Counted from the stretch's first letter, positions 52,673 through 62,572 are shown. The stretch is 64,000 nucleotides of DNA from Planctomycetota bacterium (GCA_020853575.1 JADYYP010000045.1:310001-374000), one strand, 5' to 3'. Numbers and translations: made by a program. Notes: generated by a model not told the origin, from the letters alone.

Positions 52673-55624
52673 ATGCTTCCGCGATCGATCCTGTTCTCGT
52701 TCATCCTGCCCTGCGCCGTGCTGTGCGCGCCGCGCTCGCACGCTGCCGTGTCGCGCTGGGAGCTGCGACAAGACGACGAGGCCGAGCTCGCGGCCGCCCG
52801 CGCCGACCTCGATCGCGCGCGGCGTGTCGGCGATCCAAGTGCACTGGGCGAGTTGCGCTCGTGGGTCGACGAAGACCCCGAGGACGCTCGAACGCGCCGC
52901 CTGTACGGACTGGCGTTGTGCGATGTCGGGCGCTGGCGCGAGGCGCAGGAGCAGCTGGAGCGCGCGGTGCGCGACGCGGCGCGCCTCGCACCACCGGAGC
53001 GAGCCGCCTGCGCCCGCGCGCGCATCGAGCTCGCGCTGACGTTGGGGGAGGTCTCCGTGGCACGGGAGGTGGTGCAAGCGCACGCCGGGATCCTCGATCC
53101 GAAGACCGACGCGCGCGATGCCTGGGTCATGGCCAGCACCCTGCGCGCGGCCGGCCAACGCAAGGCCGCGGACGAGTTGGCGCGCGCTGGACGCTTGGAC
53201 GACGCACCCGACTGGACCCGCGCGCTCGCCCGCGCGCGTTGCGAGCGCGTCCTCGGGGACCTCGTGGCCGCATCGGCGTCGCTGGTCAGGGCCGACGAGC
53301 TGTGCGGAGCGCGGCGCGAGCCCGACGTGCTGGTCGAGCTGGCCGGCGTGTACTTCGAAGCCGACGGAGAAATCGAGCACCAGGAGGCGCGTCGGCGCGT
53401 GCCCGGGGAGCTGTACCGCGCGGCGCTCGCCATCCACAAGCGCCACGCGGGCGCGTTGCTCGGCTTGTTCGAGCTCGGCCGCTTCAACTGGAACCGCCAG
53501 AACACTCCGGCGCACGAGTGGCTCGCGCAGTTGCTCGAAGCGGTGCCCGATTCGATCTCCGGGATGCTCGCCGCGGCCGATGCGGATCTCGACGATGGTC
53601 GCTTGCCGGCAGCGCGCGCGACGCTCGAACGTGTACGGACGTTTGCTCCGGCGCACCGCGAACTGTTGACGCTCGACGCCGCGCTCGCCTGGGTCGAGCA
53701 CCGCCGCGAGGAGTGCGAGGCGCTGCTCGCGCGCCTGACCTCGGCCGACGCGCTCGACGCGCGGCCAGAACGCGAGTTGGCGCGGCACCTCTCGGAGCTC
53801 TACCGCTTCGCCGAATCCGTGCCGTTCGGCCAACGCGCCACGGCGCGCGATCCGTCCGACCACTTGGCGTGGCTCGAGCTGGGGCGCGCACTCTCGAACA
53901 TCGGCGACGAGCAAGCCGGCTTGGAGGCCCTGAAGAAGTCCGAGGAGTTGGCCGAGGGGCGCCAGAACGCGTGGCGGCACAACTCGATCCTGGTGCTCGA
54001 GCGCATCGCCAAGCAGTTCGTCGTCGAGCGCGGTGGCGGCCAACTGAGTTACGCCTGGGCGCCACAGGCGGCCAACGTGCTGCGCACGTATTGGATGCCG
54101 TTCTACGAGAGCGCGCGCGAAGAGCTCTCGCGGCGCTACGCCTTCACGCCGTCGGAGGTGATGATCGAGGTCTTCGATCGCTTCCAGGACTTCTCGGTGC
54201 GCTCCACCGGTTTCGAGGGCTTTCCAGCACTGGGAGTGTGCTTCGGACCCGTGGTGACCTCGGTCGCGCCGCACTCGGAATTGCGCGGTAAGTTCTCGTG
54301 GGCGCGTACCTCGTTCCACGAGTTCACGCACGTGATCCACCTCGGCCTTTCGCACAACCGCTGTCCGCGCTGGATCACGGAAGGGCTCGCGACCTGGGAA
54401 GAGGAGCACAAGAACCCGGCTTGGACGCGCAACATGCGCCGCGACCTGCTCGACGCCTACCACAACCGCGATCTGATCGCGGTGCGCGACCTGAACCGCG
54501 CCTTCCGCTCGCAGCGCATCCTCTTCGGATACTACATGAGCGGTCAATTGTGCCGGATGCTGATCGAGGAGCGCGGCTTCGCGCCGATGATCCAGCTGCT
54601 CGCCGCCTTCGATCGCGGCGACGACCTCGACCAGGCGATCCAAGGCGTGTTCGGGCTCTCGCCCGAGGCGCTGGACCGCGAGTTCGCAGAGTTCGTGCGC
54701 CAGTCGATCGAGCCGCTGCGCATCGAGCCGCGCTGGACGATGGGTTCGGTGGCGCGCGCCAAGCTCGCGGTGGGAGATTCGGCGCCGAAGGATGCTGCGC
54801 GTCTGTCTGCATGGCGCGACACCTGGTGCACGGTCGCGTGGGGACAGTGGCAAAACGGCCGGCGCGTCGACGCCGAGCAGGTGCTGCGCAAGTTGGCTCA
54901 GACGGGTGAGCTGCCACCGCGTGCGCTCTACTTGCAGGCGGACATGGCGCGCCAGCGCGGCGAGATCCAAAGCGCGCGAGAGCTGTACGAACGCGCCTTG
55001 AATTCCGGCGTGGAGGATTTCATGGCGCGCATGCAACTCGGCAAGTGGGCCTTCGAGGCCGAGGAGTGGAACACGGCGGAGACGCACTTTGCGGCCGCAG
55101 AGCGCGCCTATCCGGGATTTCCCGACGCGCCGCTCTCCGCCGAGCGCTACCTCGCGACGGTCTACGAGAAGCTCGGGCGCGAGGACCAGCAGTTCGAGGT
55201 GCTCGAGCGCTGGCTCGCCTGGGACTCGGACGACTATCCGGTGCGCCTGCGCGTCGCCCAGCGCCACGCGGCGCAGGGCCGCCACGAGCGCGCCTTGCGC
55301 TTCTTCGCTGAGGCCAACGAGATCGACCCCTTCCGGCGCGCGCTGCACCTGGAGTGGGGCAAGTCGCTGTCCGAGCTCGCCCGCCACGTCGACGCCGCGC
55401 GCGAGTTCCGCGCTGCGCTGGAGGTGCCGCCCGAGCTCGATGCCGACGGCGCAGACCCGTGGAGCGACGCGCGGCGTGCCGAAGTGCTCGGACGCGAGGC
55501 TCACGAGCTGCTCGAATGCGAGCGTACGACCGAGGCGGAGCGCCGCGCCAAGGAAGCGTTGGAGCTCGACGCCGACGAAGCTCGCGCGCGCGCCGTGCTC
55601 GAACGACTCGCGCGCGGCTCGTGA
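52673..55624 (+). CDS. Secreted TPR protein with a gluzincin metallopeptidase domain
   Basis: A 983-residue protein with a signal peptide (ILFSFILPCAVLCAPRSHA). The N-terminal 440 residues and the C-terminal 300 residues are tetratricopeptide-like helical repeats (LWLELGRALSNIGDEQAGLEAL-type units). Between them is a zinc peptidase domain with HEFTH (His549, Glu550, His553) and a downstream glutamate in WITEGLATWEE (Glu570), the gluzincin arrangement of peptidase MA-like families. Both ligands are intact, so it should be active. Substrate is unknown. It is divergent from the amidase lipoprotein. Confidence 0.88.
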   Translation: MLPRSILFSFILPCAVLCAPRSHAAVSRWELRQDDEAELAAARADLDRARRVGDPSALGELRSWVDEDPEDARTRRLYGLALCDVGRWREAQEQLERAVRDAARLAPPERAACARARIELALTLGEVSVAREVVQAHAGILDPKTDARDAWVMASTLRAAGQRKAADELARAGRLDDAPDWTRALARARCERVLGDLVAASASLVRADELCGARREPDVLVELAGVYFEADGEIEHQEARRRVPGELYRAALAIHKRHAGALLGLFELGRFNWNRQNTPAHEWLAQLLEAVPDSISGMLAAADADLDDGRLPAARATLERVRTFAPAHRELLTLDAALAWVEHRREECEALLARLTSADALDARPERELARHLSELYRFAESVPFGQRATARDPSDHLAWLELGRALSNIGDEQAGLEALKKSEELAEGRQNAWRHNSILVLERIAKQFVVERGGGQLSYAWAPQAANVLRTYWMPFYESAREELSRRYAFTPSEVMIEVFDRFQDFSVRSTGFEGFPALGVCFGPVVTSVAPHSELRGKFSWARTSFHEFTHVIHLGLSHNRCPRWITEGLATWEEEHKNPAWTRNMRRDLLDAYHNRDLIAVRDLNRAFRSQRILFGYYMSGQLCRMLIEERGFAPMIQLLAAFDRGDDLDQAIQGVFGLSPEALDREFAEFVRQSIEPLRIEPRWTMGSVARAKLAVGDSAPKDAARLSAWRDTWCTVAWGQWQNGRRVDAEQVLRKLAQTGELPPRALYLQADMARQRGEIQSARELYERALNSGVEDFMARMQLGKWAFEAEEWNTAETHFAAAERAYPGFPDAPLSAERYLATVYEKLGREDQQFEVLERWLAWDSDDYPVRLRVAQRHAAQGRHERALRFFAEANEIDPFRRALHLEWGKSLSELARHVDAAREFRAALEVPPELDADGADPWSDARRAEVLGREAHELLECERTTEAERRAKEALELDADEARARAVLERLARGS

Positions 55625-55673
55625 ATCGCGCGACCCGCGCGTTACCATCCGCGCCAACACCGGAGCATCGTCC

Positions 55674-56279
55674 ATGGCGCGTTTCATCGTTCTCGACGGA
55701 GTCGACGGCTGCGGCAAGAGCACGCAGGCCGCGCTGCTCGTCGCCGAGCTGGCGCGAGTTTCCGCGGGCGCGCCGTTGCATCTGCGCGAGCCCGGGAGCA
55801 CGGCGGCCGGAGAGCAGATCCGCGCGCTGGTGCTGTCGCGCGAGCACGACCTCGACCCGGGCGTCGAGCTGTTGCTGTTCGCCGCGGCGCGCCGGCAGAT
55901 GCTGCGCGAATTGGTGGCACCGGCGCTGGCCGCCGGACGCGATGTGGTGTGCGAGCGCTTCCATCCATCGAGCTTCGCCTATCAAGCGAGCGCGGGTGGC
56001 CTGCCGGAGGCGGCGGTGCTCGAGTTGCTCGACCGTTGGGCCGGCGCGCCCGCGCCCGATGCCGTGATCCTGCTCGAAGTCGACCCGCGCGAGGCCGGAT
56101 CACGCCGCGGTGCGCCGCTCGATCGCATCGAGGACAAGGGCCTCGAGTTCCAGCGGCGCGTCGCGCGGGGCTACCAGCGCTACCGCGAGCTGCGCCCCCA
56201 GACGCACGTCGTCGATGGCCGCGGCGACGTCGAGCAGGTCGCGGCCCGAGTGCGCAGGGTGGTGTTCGATGGAGCTTGA
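55674..56279 (+). CDS. tmk: Thymidylate kinase
   Basis: A 201-residue enzyme phosphorylating dTMP to dTDP. The P-loop is GVDGCGKST (residues 9-17), followed by REPGSTAAGEQIR and the ERFHPSSFAYQ equivalent of the DRY motif. The LID segment has the basic RIEDKG pattern. The gene overlaps holB by 11 nt, a common bacterial pairing. TACCAT at 55643-55648 is a possible -10 box, and GGAG is at about 55662-55665. Confidence 0.93.
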   Translation: MARFIVLDGVDGCGKSTQAALLVAELARVSAGAPLHLREPGSTAAGEQIRALVLSREHDLDPGVELLLFAAARRQMLRELVAPALAAGRDVVCERFHPSSFAYQASAGGLPEAAVLELLDRWAGAPAPDAVILLEVDPREAGSRRGAPLDRIEDKGLEFQRRVARGYQRYRELRPQTHVVDGRGDVEQVAARVRRVVFDGA

Positions 56280-57375
56280 TCCGGCGCACGATCCGGCCCG
56301 CGCGCTCCACGGTCACGAGGGGATCCTGGCTGGCCTGTGGAGCGCGGCACGCTCGTCCCGACTGGCGCACGCCTTGGCTTTCGTCGGGCCGCGTGGAGTG
56401 GGCAAGTTCCAAGCGGCGCGACGCTTGGCCGCCGGACTGTTTTGCGACTCGATGCGGGCGGGAGCGAGCACGGCCCCCTGTGGTACGTGTGCGCCGTGTA
56501 GGCGCGTGCGCGCCGGCTCGCATCCTGATCTGTTCGTGATCGACGTGCTCGAGCTGCCGGCCGACGAGCGACCCGAGGAACTGACCATCGCGCGCTTCGT
56601 GCGGCGCGAGCGCGACGACTCCTGGAAGGGCCCGACCGTCGACGAGTTCCTGGCGCTGCGTGCGGTCGAGGGCGGCTGGCGCGTGATCCTGGTGCGCGAG
56701 ATGGAGCGCGCCAACGTCGCCGCGCAGAACTCGATCCTCAAGATGCTCGAAGAGCCCGCCGAGCTGGTGCTGTGGATCCTGGAATGCTCCAGGCCCGCCG
56801 ACTTGCTGCCAACGATCCGCAGCCGCTGCGTGCAAGTGCACTTCGAGGGTCTCGACGCCGCGGCGGTGCATGCCGTGCTCGCCGAGCGCGGGATCGCTGC
56901 GCCACGCGCGGAACGGCTGGCGCGCTGGAGTCGCGGTTCACCGGGAGTCGCGTTGCTGCGCTCCTCGCAATGCGCGCTCGAGATGCGCGAGTTGCTCGAG
57001 ATCGTCCAGACCGGCGAAGCTCCGCCCCTGATCGCCGCGCGCGCCCTGTGGGAACTCGAGGGCGAGTTCGACGGCAAGACGGCCAAAGCCCAGGAGCGCG
57101 CGCGCGCCCGCGCCTTCCTCGACTTGGCCTTGGACGTGCTGTCCGACGTGGAGCGCGCCGCGAACGGAGCCGCGCCCGAGGGCTTGGCACACGGCGACAT
57201 CGCGGCCCGTGCGGACTTCGCCTGCGTGGCTTCGCCGATCCTGCGTCGGCGCGCGCTGGAGCTGTTGCTGGGACTGCGGCGCGACATCGAGGCCAATCTC
57301 GACCCGCCGACGCTGACCGACCGCGCCTTCTTGGCGCTGGCCCCGCTCGCCGCCCCGCGCCAGACGCAGCGTTGA
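56269..57375 (+). CDS. holB: DNA polymerase III clamp-loader subunit delta'
   Basis: A 368-residue AAA+ protein. The P-loop-like segment is GPRGVGKFQAARRLA, with Phe in place of the usual Ser/Thr after Lys; delta' subunits do not hydrolyse ATP, so this fits. Zinc-binding cysteines lie in CDSMRAGASTAPCGTCAPC, and NSILKMLEEP and TIRSRC sensor motifs are present. ATG 56269 overlaps tmk. It loads the sliding clamp for replication. Confidence 0.9.
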   Translation: MELDPAHDPARALHGHEGILAGLWSAARSSRLAHALAFVGPRGVGKFQAARRLAAGLFCDSMRAGASTAPCGTCAPCRRVRAGSHPDLFVIDVLELPADERPEELTIARFVRRERDDSWKGPTVDEFLALRAVEGGWRVILVREMERANVAAQNSILKMLEEPAELVLWILECSRPADLLPTIRSRCVQVHFEGLDAAAVHAVLAERGIAAPRAERLARWSRGSPGVALLRSSQCALEMRELLEIVQTGEAPPLIAARALWELEGEFDGKTAKAQERARARAFLDLALDVLSDVERAANGAAPEGLAHGDIAARADFACVASPILRRRALELLLGLRRDIEANLDPPTLTDRAFLALAPLAAPRQTQR

Positions 57376-57444
57376 GCTCGCGGCGAGCGCTGGGGCCGTG
57401 CTCCTCCTCGGCGCCGCAGGCTTCGTCCGCGCGCCCCGCACCGC

Positions 57445-57450
57445 TAGGAT
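57445..57450 (+). promoter_or_regulatory. Candidate -10 element (TAGGAT)
   Basis: TAGGAT lies 18 nt before the ATG at 57469, with GAGG at 57460-57463 between them. This would give a leader of about a dozen bases. Confidence 0.35.
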
Positions 57451-57468
57451 GGACCCGCGAGGGCCGCG

Positions 57469-57891
57469 ATGAACGACACCAAGGAAAAGCTGCGCCAGAT
57501 CGCGCTGCGCGACGGGCGCTATTCGCCCGAGGCCTTCTACTTCCTTTTCGACGCGCTCGAGATGGCGGTGCGCATGGCGGGCAAGGAGGGCTTGCAAGGC
57601 CCGGCGCGCCACGTCACCGGCCAAGAGGTGCTGGCCGGCATGCGCGCGCACGCGTTGGCCAGCTTCGGTCCGTTGGCGAGCCACGTGTGGCGCACCTGGG
57701 GCGTGCGCGAGACGCTGGACTGGGGACGAGTGGTGTTCCTGCTCGTCGATCACGGGCTCTTGAAGCGCCAGGACGACGATCGCATCGAGGACTTCCGCGA
57801 CGGCTTCGACTTCGACTCCGCCTTCGACCAAGGCTACCGCGCGAAGCTCGACGAGTTGCTCAGCACGCGCAGCCCCAAGGGAAACAGCTGA
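57469..57891 (+). CDS. Minf_1886-family protein of unknown function
   Basis: A 140-residue soluble protein with GRYSPEAFYFLFDALEMAVR, RHVTGQEVLAGMRAHALASFG and WGVRETLDWGRVVFLLV, a pattern I recognise from Minf_1886 proteins common in Planctomycetota and Verrucomicrobiota. Function is unknown. It lies 3 nt before an AI-2E-type permease, so the two are probably co-transcribed. Its presence supports a PVC-group host. Confidence 0.85.
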   Translation: MNDTKEKLRQIALRDGRYSPEAFYFLFDALEMAVRMAGKEGLQGPARHVTGQEVLAGMRAHALASFGPLASHVWRTWGVRETLDWGRVVFLLVDHGLLKRQDDDRIEDFRDGFDFDSAFDQGYRAKLDELLSTRSPKGNS

Positions 57892-57894
57892 GCG

Positions 57895-59073
57895 ATGCTC
57901 GAGCGACTCTCTCCAGCGCGCCGCAATCTGGCGCTGACCGCGCTCCTCGCGCTGGTCCTGTGGTTCGCGTGGAGCGTGCGCTGGGCGCTCAACCCGCTGC
58001 TGCTCGCGCTCTTGTTCGCCTACATCCTGCACCCGCTGGTGCTCAAGCTCGAGCGCCGCGGATGGTCGCGCAAGGTCGCGGTCAACGTGATCTTCTGCGG
58101 CGTGGCCCTGTGCGGAGCGTTGCTCACACTCGCGGTGGTGCTGCAAGCGCGCGGACTGTGGAACGAGATCTCGAGCACGGGTGGCTCCATCGATCGACTC
58201 CAGAGCCAATTCACCGACTTGGTCAATCGCTTCGAGGCCTGGCTCAAGGGCATCGGCCTCGAGCCCGAGGCGCTGCTCGGATCGAGGACCGGGGGCGAGG
58301 CCGGTGCGCCGAGCAAGCCGCTGGTGGAGGAGCTGTTCGAGCGCGCTAGGGTGTGGCTGACGAGCTCGGAGGGCCGCGAGGGCGCGGCCAAGGCCAGCGT
58401 TCAAGCCGCCGAAGGCGCCTGGCTCGTGGTGGCGCGCGTGTTCGGCTCGCTGTTCTCGGCCTTGACGCTGGTGTTCCTGGTTCCGCTGTACACCTGGTTC
58501 CTGCTGTTCGAGCTCGAGCGCATCTCGTCCTTCGTGACCAGTTACATCCCACTCGGTCAACGCGCGCAGTGGTCGCGCATCGGCGAACAGATGGCCGAGA
58601 TGCTGGGAGCCTTCTTCCGCGGGCGCTTGATCGTGTGCCTGCTGAAGGGCGCGCTGATGAGCGTGACGTTGTTGGTGCTCGGAGTGCCCTATGCGCTCCT
58701 GGCCGGCATGTTCGCCGGCGCGCTCTCGCTGATCCCCGTGGTTGGCCCTGGCGTCGGCTACCTGTTCGTGCTGGTGCTGGCGCTGCTCAAGTTCGATCCC
58801 ACCGGCGCGGCGTGGCGCACGGCGGTCGTGTTCGTGGTCGGTGAGATGGGCGAGGGATACGTGTTGATGCCCAAGGTGCTCGGCGAGCGTCTGGGGCTGC
58901 ATCCGATCGTGGTGCTGGCATCGTTGATGATCTGCGGCTCAGCGCTGGGGATGTTCGGATTGCTGCTGGCGCTGCCGCTGACGGCCACGATCGTGATCCT
59001 GACCCGTGAGTTGGTCTTGCCCGCGTTGCGCGCATTCGCGGAGGGCCGCGGAACCAAGGGTGCGGCGCAGTGA
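57895..59073 (+). CDS. AI-2E family transporter/permease
   Basis: A 392-residue membrane protein with about eight helices. It has two N-terminal helices (ALTALLALVLWFAWSV, LLLALLFAYILHPLV), a large extracytoplasmic helical region at about 80-185, and C-terminal helices with GVPYALLAGMFAGALSLIPVVGPG and the conserved PKVLGERLGLHPIVVLASLM. Members export or exchange diverse solutes; a link to autoinducer-2 is not established for most. Its stop overlaps the next GTG start. Confidence 0.88.
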   Translation: MLERLSPARRNLALTALLALVLWFAWSVRWALNPLLLALLFAYILHPLVLKLERRGWSRKVAVNVIFCGVALCGALLTLAVVLQARGLWNEISSTGGSIDRLQSQFTDLVNRFEAWLKGIGLEPEALLGSRTGGEAGAPSKPLVEELFERARVWLTSSEGREGAAKASVQAAEGAWLVVARVFGSLFSALTLVFLVPLYTWFLLFELERISSFVTSYIPLGQRAQWSRIGEQMAEMLGAFFRGRLIVCLLKGALMSVTLLVLGVPYALLAGMFAGALSLIPVVGPGVGYLFVLVLALLKFDPTGAAWRTAVVFVVGEMGEGYVLMPKVLGERLGLHPIVVLASLMICGSALGMFGLLLALPLTATIVILTRELVLPALRAFAEGRGTKGAAQ

Positions 59074-59885
59074 CACGCTTCGCTCCAAGCCTGGCACTGC
59101 TCGCCTCGCTGGCGACCGCCGCGTGTTCGAGCCCCGCGCGCAACGACCCGCCTCTGGAGCTGTTCGAGTGGGAACGCGGGATCGGGCTTCGCGCGCGCGG
59201 TGAGACTCCGATGCCGATGTATCTGTGGTTCTACGAGTGGAATCTGTTCGGCGCGTTCGAGCCCGGTGAGCTGTCGAGCGGCAGCTTCGCGTTCGAGCGC
59301 AGCATCGCGCCCGACGCTCGTTCAGCGCGGATCGTGGGGCCAGGGATCGCGCTCGACCTGAAGGTCGAGAGCGACGGCGTGGCGCTGCAGCTCGAAGTCG
59401 AGAACTGCACCGAGCGCGACTGGCCCGCGACGGCGGCGATCATCGCCTGCTTCAACCCCGGCCCCAAGGAAACGCGCACGTTCGAGATGGGGCACCACCT
59501 CAAGACCTACATGCTGGGTGCCGCGGGCCTGGAGCGCGTCGCCGACCGTGACATGCACTTCAACGCGCGCTTGCGCGACGAGCTCGAGCGCCTGGCGCCC
59601 GACCTGCGCTTCGCGTTCAGCGAGCGCTGGGCGACATCGGCGCGCGACTCGCACGCTGGACTGCTGCTGCGCGAGTCCTTGAGCGGTGGCTGGACCTGTG
59701 GCGTCGCGTGGAGCGAGTGGCTCGGACTCCAAGCACACAACCCCTGGCTGTGCATGCACGCCGCGACCCGCGTCGGGCCTTTGGCGCGCGGCGCCCGCAC
59801 GACGGTGCGCGGCAAGCTGTACCTCTTCCCCGGCGACCGCCAGGAAGGCCTGCGACGCTTCGAAGGCGAGTTCGCGGCGCGCTGA
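59070..59885 (+). CDS. Lipoprotein of unknown function
   Basis: A 271-residue protein whose N-terminus (LALLASLATAACSS) has a lipobox at Cys19. The rest is predicted mostly beta, with alternating Trp/Tyr-rich strands (MPMYLWFYEWNLFG, GGWTCGVAWSEWLGLQ) and no motif I recognise. GTG at 59070 overlaps the permease stop by four bases. It converges with the S41 protease gene 33 nt away. Confidence 0.75.
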   Translation: MTRFAPSLALLASLATAACSSPARNDPPLELFEWERGIGLRARGETPMPMYLWFYEWNLFGAFEPGELSSGSFAFERSIAPDARSARIVGPGIALDLKVESDGVALQLEVENCTERDWPATAAIIACFNPGPKETRTFEMGHHLKTYMLGAAGLERVADRDMHFNARLRDELERLAPDLRFAFSERWATSARDSHAGLLLRESLSGGWTCGVAWSEWLGLQAHNPWLCMHAATRVGPLARGARTTVRGKLYLFPGDRQEGLRRFEGEFAAR

Positions 59886-59918
59886 GCGACGAGAGGCGTG
59901 CGCTGTTCTCGCGCGGCG

Positions 59919-62411
59919 TCAGTTCTTGAGTGACTCGCCCAAGAGCTCGGCCAGCTCCTTGAGCGTCGCGTCCGGCAGGCGCTCGCCCTTGAGCGCGCGG
60001 TTGAGCTTGTCGAGCGCGTCGCGCACCTTGTTCTGATCGGCCGCGGCGATGTTGAGTCGCGGTGCGATGTCGGGTTGGATCGTCGAGCGATACTCCTCGA
60101 TCTCGTCGGTGCGGCGGCTCTGCTTGGCGAGCACTTGGCGAATGCCCTCCTGCAGCTGCAGATCCTCGACGAAATCGCCCTGCGGGAATTCCTGGCCGCG
60201 CGCGTCCTGCACCCGACGCCGGATCTCGCCCCTCAGCAGTTGACGCACGTCGTCGGGCGCGAGCGGTGTCGCCAGCCCCTTGTAGAACTCGTCGAATCCG
60301 GGGTAGAGCGCGGTGTCCTTGCGGTCGTTGTCGGCGATCTGCGAGAAGCGCTCCTTGAACTCGGCCCAGTGCTTGTCGACGTACTCGCGCGGAGCATGGA
60401 TGTCGAGCACGCGCCGCATCTCCTCGATGCGCCAGGCGTCGATGCGATTGGCCTCGACCACCACCTCGGGCACGATGCCGCCCTGATTGAGCACCGTGCC
60501 GTCCTTGTCGAGCTGGCGATGGATCCAACGACCGCTGGGCAACAGATAGCGCGCGATGGTGAGCTTGACGCGCGGAGCGAAATCGAACTCACCGTCCTTG
60601 TCCCAGTCCTTGGTGATCTTCTCCCAGTTGTCCCAGCGGCCGTTGCCGTTCTCGTCTTGGTAGACGTCGTCGCGGTAGCCGCTCATGGCGATCAGGTTCT
60701 GCACCGAGCCCTTGCCGAAGCTGCGCTCGCCCACGAGCACTGCGCGGCGGTGGTCCTGGAGCGCGCCCGAGACGATCTCGGCCGCCGAGGCGCTGAAGCG
60801 ATTGACCAACACGATCACCGGCATGTCCGCCGGAATCACCGGGTCGGTTTCGGTCTTCAAACGCTCGGTGGCGCCCAGCGGGCTCTCGGTCGAGACCACC
60901 AGCGTGCCGCGCGGCAAGAACAGGCTGGCGACGTTGACGGCCTCGTCCAGCAAGCCGCCGGAGTTGTTGCGCAGGTCGAGGATCACGCCGGTCATGCCGG
61001 CGTCGAGCATGTCGAGCAAGGGCTTGCGCAACTCGTCCGACGCAACGCGCGAGAACTCGTTGAGCACGATCATCCCGATCTTGCCCGGCAACATCTGGTG
61101 TTGCTCGGTGGGGATGGTGATCGCCGCGCGCCCCACGTGATAGACCATCTCCTCCGTCGGGCGATCGATCAGCGACGGATCCATGCCCCGGCGCCAGACG
61201 TACAGCTTGACCTCCGTGCCGGGACGCCCCTTGAGCTTCTTGATCACCTCGTCGGTGGGCTTGCCGATCGTCGGCCAGTCGTCGATGCGCACGATCTTGT
61301 CTTCCGAGCGCAGCCCCGCGTTGTAGGCCGGCCCGGAGTAGATCGGGCGGGTGATGGTGAACAGGCCGTCCTGGCGATCCTCGCCGACGTAGGCGCCGAT
61401 GCCGCCGTAGCCCGCCGCCAGGTCCTGCTCGAAGCGCTCGTAGGACTTCGGCGCGAGATACGAGCTGTGCTCGTCCATGCTCTGCAGCATGCCCTGCATC
61501 GCGGCCTCGAGCAGCTGCTCGTCGGTGACCTTCTCACCATCGGGGTGAGCGCGGCGGATCATGCGCATCAGGTTCTTGAGCTTGTCGAACTCCGACTCCG
61601 GCGGGGCCGAGACGTCCTTCTCGCCGGCGTCGAGCTTCTGCAGCTCGGCCAGGTTCTTCAGCTTGCGCTCGCCGACTTCGCGGGTGCGCTCCTTTTCGAG
61701 GTACGCCAGCGCCAGTCGACCGGCGGCATCGGGCAGGATCGAGAGCCGACGCAACTCCTCGTACAGGCGCCCCGAGACCTCGGCGCCGCTGCGCGCCAGA
61801 GTCAGCGCGCCTTGAGCTCGCAGCTCGCTGTCGCTCGACTCCATGAAGTCGTTCATCAGCGCGCGCGCCTTGCGCACGTCGTCTCCCATGCCGATGCGGC
61901 ACGTGGCGAAGGCCGCTTCCAAGCGCACGCCGGGCGCGCGCGTCGCGTCGTTCCCGATCGCCAGCAGACGCTCGATCAGTCCGCGGCGCTCACTGGCGTC
62001 GACGGTGCGGAAGGTCGGATCGGCCGCCAATCCACATGCGGCGACCGCCAGCTCATCGACCTTGGCCGCGAGCAGCGGCGTGAGCCGCTCGAGCAGCTTG
62101 GACTTCACGTTCGAGGTGTCACCGCCCTCCAAGCGCGCCGCGAGCAGCATCAGCACCGCGCGCTCCGGCAGGCCGGACTTGTCGAGCGAGCGCTCGAGCT
62201 CGCCATCGAGCCCCTCGACCGACATCTCGCGCGCCACGTCGCGCAACTTGGCGGCCGAAAGCCACAGCTCGGTGACGCTCGCTTCGCCCGCGCGCTCGAT
62301 CTGCGCCGTGACCAACGCGTGCAAGTCGGCCTGCTGCGCCAGTCCGACTCCGGCGATCCAAACGGGCAGTGAAAGGACGAACGGGCGGACGAATCCGTGC
62401 AGGCTGCGCAT
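59919..62411 (-). CDS. S41 C-terminal processing protease (CtpA/Tsp-like)
   Basis: An 830-residue exported protease. After a signal peptide (FVLSLPVWIAGVGLA), residues about 30-260 form a helical HEAT-like region not usual in CtpA. A PDZ domain (about 335-420, GGIGAYVGEDRQDGLFTI) and the S41 core follow, with Ser542 (in RFSASAAE) and Lys567 (in GERSFGKGSVQ) 25 residues apart, as in E. coli Tsp. It trims or degrades envelope proteins. The C-terminal 130 residues are charged and helical. It is divergent from moaC. Confidence 0.92.
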   Translation of the reverse strand: MRSLHGFVRPFVLSLPVWIAGVGLAQQADLHALVTAQIERAGEASVTELWLSAAKLRDVAREMSVEGLDGELERSLDKSGLPERAVLMLLAARLEGGDTSNVKSKLLERLTPLLAAKVDELAVAACGLAADPTFRTVDASERRGLIERLLAIGNDATRAPGVRLEAAFATCRIGMGDDVRKARALMNDFMESSDSELRAQGALTLARSGAEVSGRLYEELRRLSILPDAAGRLALAYLEKERTREVGERKLKNLAELQKLDAGEKDVSAPPESEFDKLKNLMRMIRRAHPDGEKVTDEQLLEAAMQGMLQSMDEHSSYLAPKSYERFEQDLAAGYGGIGAYVGEDRQDGLFTITRPIYSGPAYNAGLRSEDKIVRIDDWPTIGKPTDEVIKKLKGRPGTEVKLYVWRRGMDPSLIDRPTEEMVYHVGRAAITIPTEQHQMLPGKIGMIVLNEFSRVASDELRKPLLDMLDAGMTGVILDLRNNSGGLLDEAVNVASLFLPRGTLVVSTESPLGATERLKTETDPVIPADMPVIVLVNRFSASAAEIVSGALQDHRRAVLVGERSFGKGSVQNLIAMSGYRDDVYQDENGNGRWDNWEKITKDWDKDGEFDFAPRVKLTIARYLLPSGRWIHRQLDKDGTVLNQGGIVPEVVVEANRIDAWRIEEMRRVLDIHAPREYVDKHWAEFKERFSQIADNDRKDTALYPGFDEFYKGLATPLAPDDVRQLLRGEIRRRVQDARGQEFPQGDFVEDLQLQEGIRQVLAKQSRRTDEIEEYRSTIQPDIAPRLNIAAADQNKVRDALDKLNRALKGERLPDATLKELAELLGESLKN

Positions 62412-62572
62412 CGTGGTTCCTCGAACGGTGGCGGGCTCGAAGCCGGTTACAATCGACCGTCTACGAGCCCGAGCCCAAGCCAGTGAGCAACTGGCGGGCG
62501 CGTACTCTAGGATCCCGGTCCGGCGCGCCGCGCGCGCCGAACGAAAAAGATACCGCCCAGGTTGCCCGGACC

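Noticed and set aside
52598..55801. Very long open frame on the minus strand opposite the TPR peptidase gene
   Set aside because: It is a mirror of a well-supported plus-strand gene; its translation is Arg/Leu/Ala-rich without motifs. High GC leaves antisense frames open by chance. The same applies to other antisense frames, such as 12302-13678 opposite pheT.
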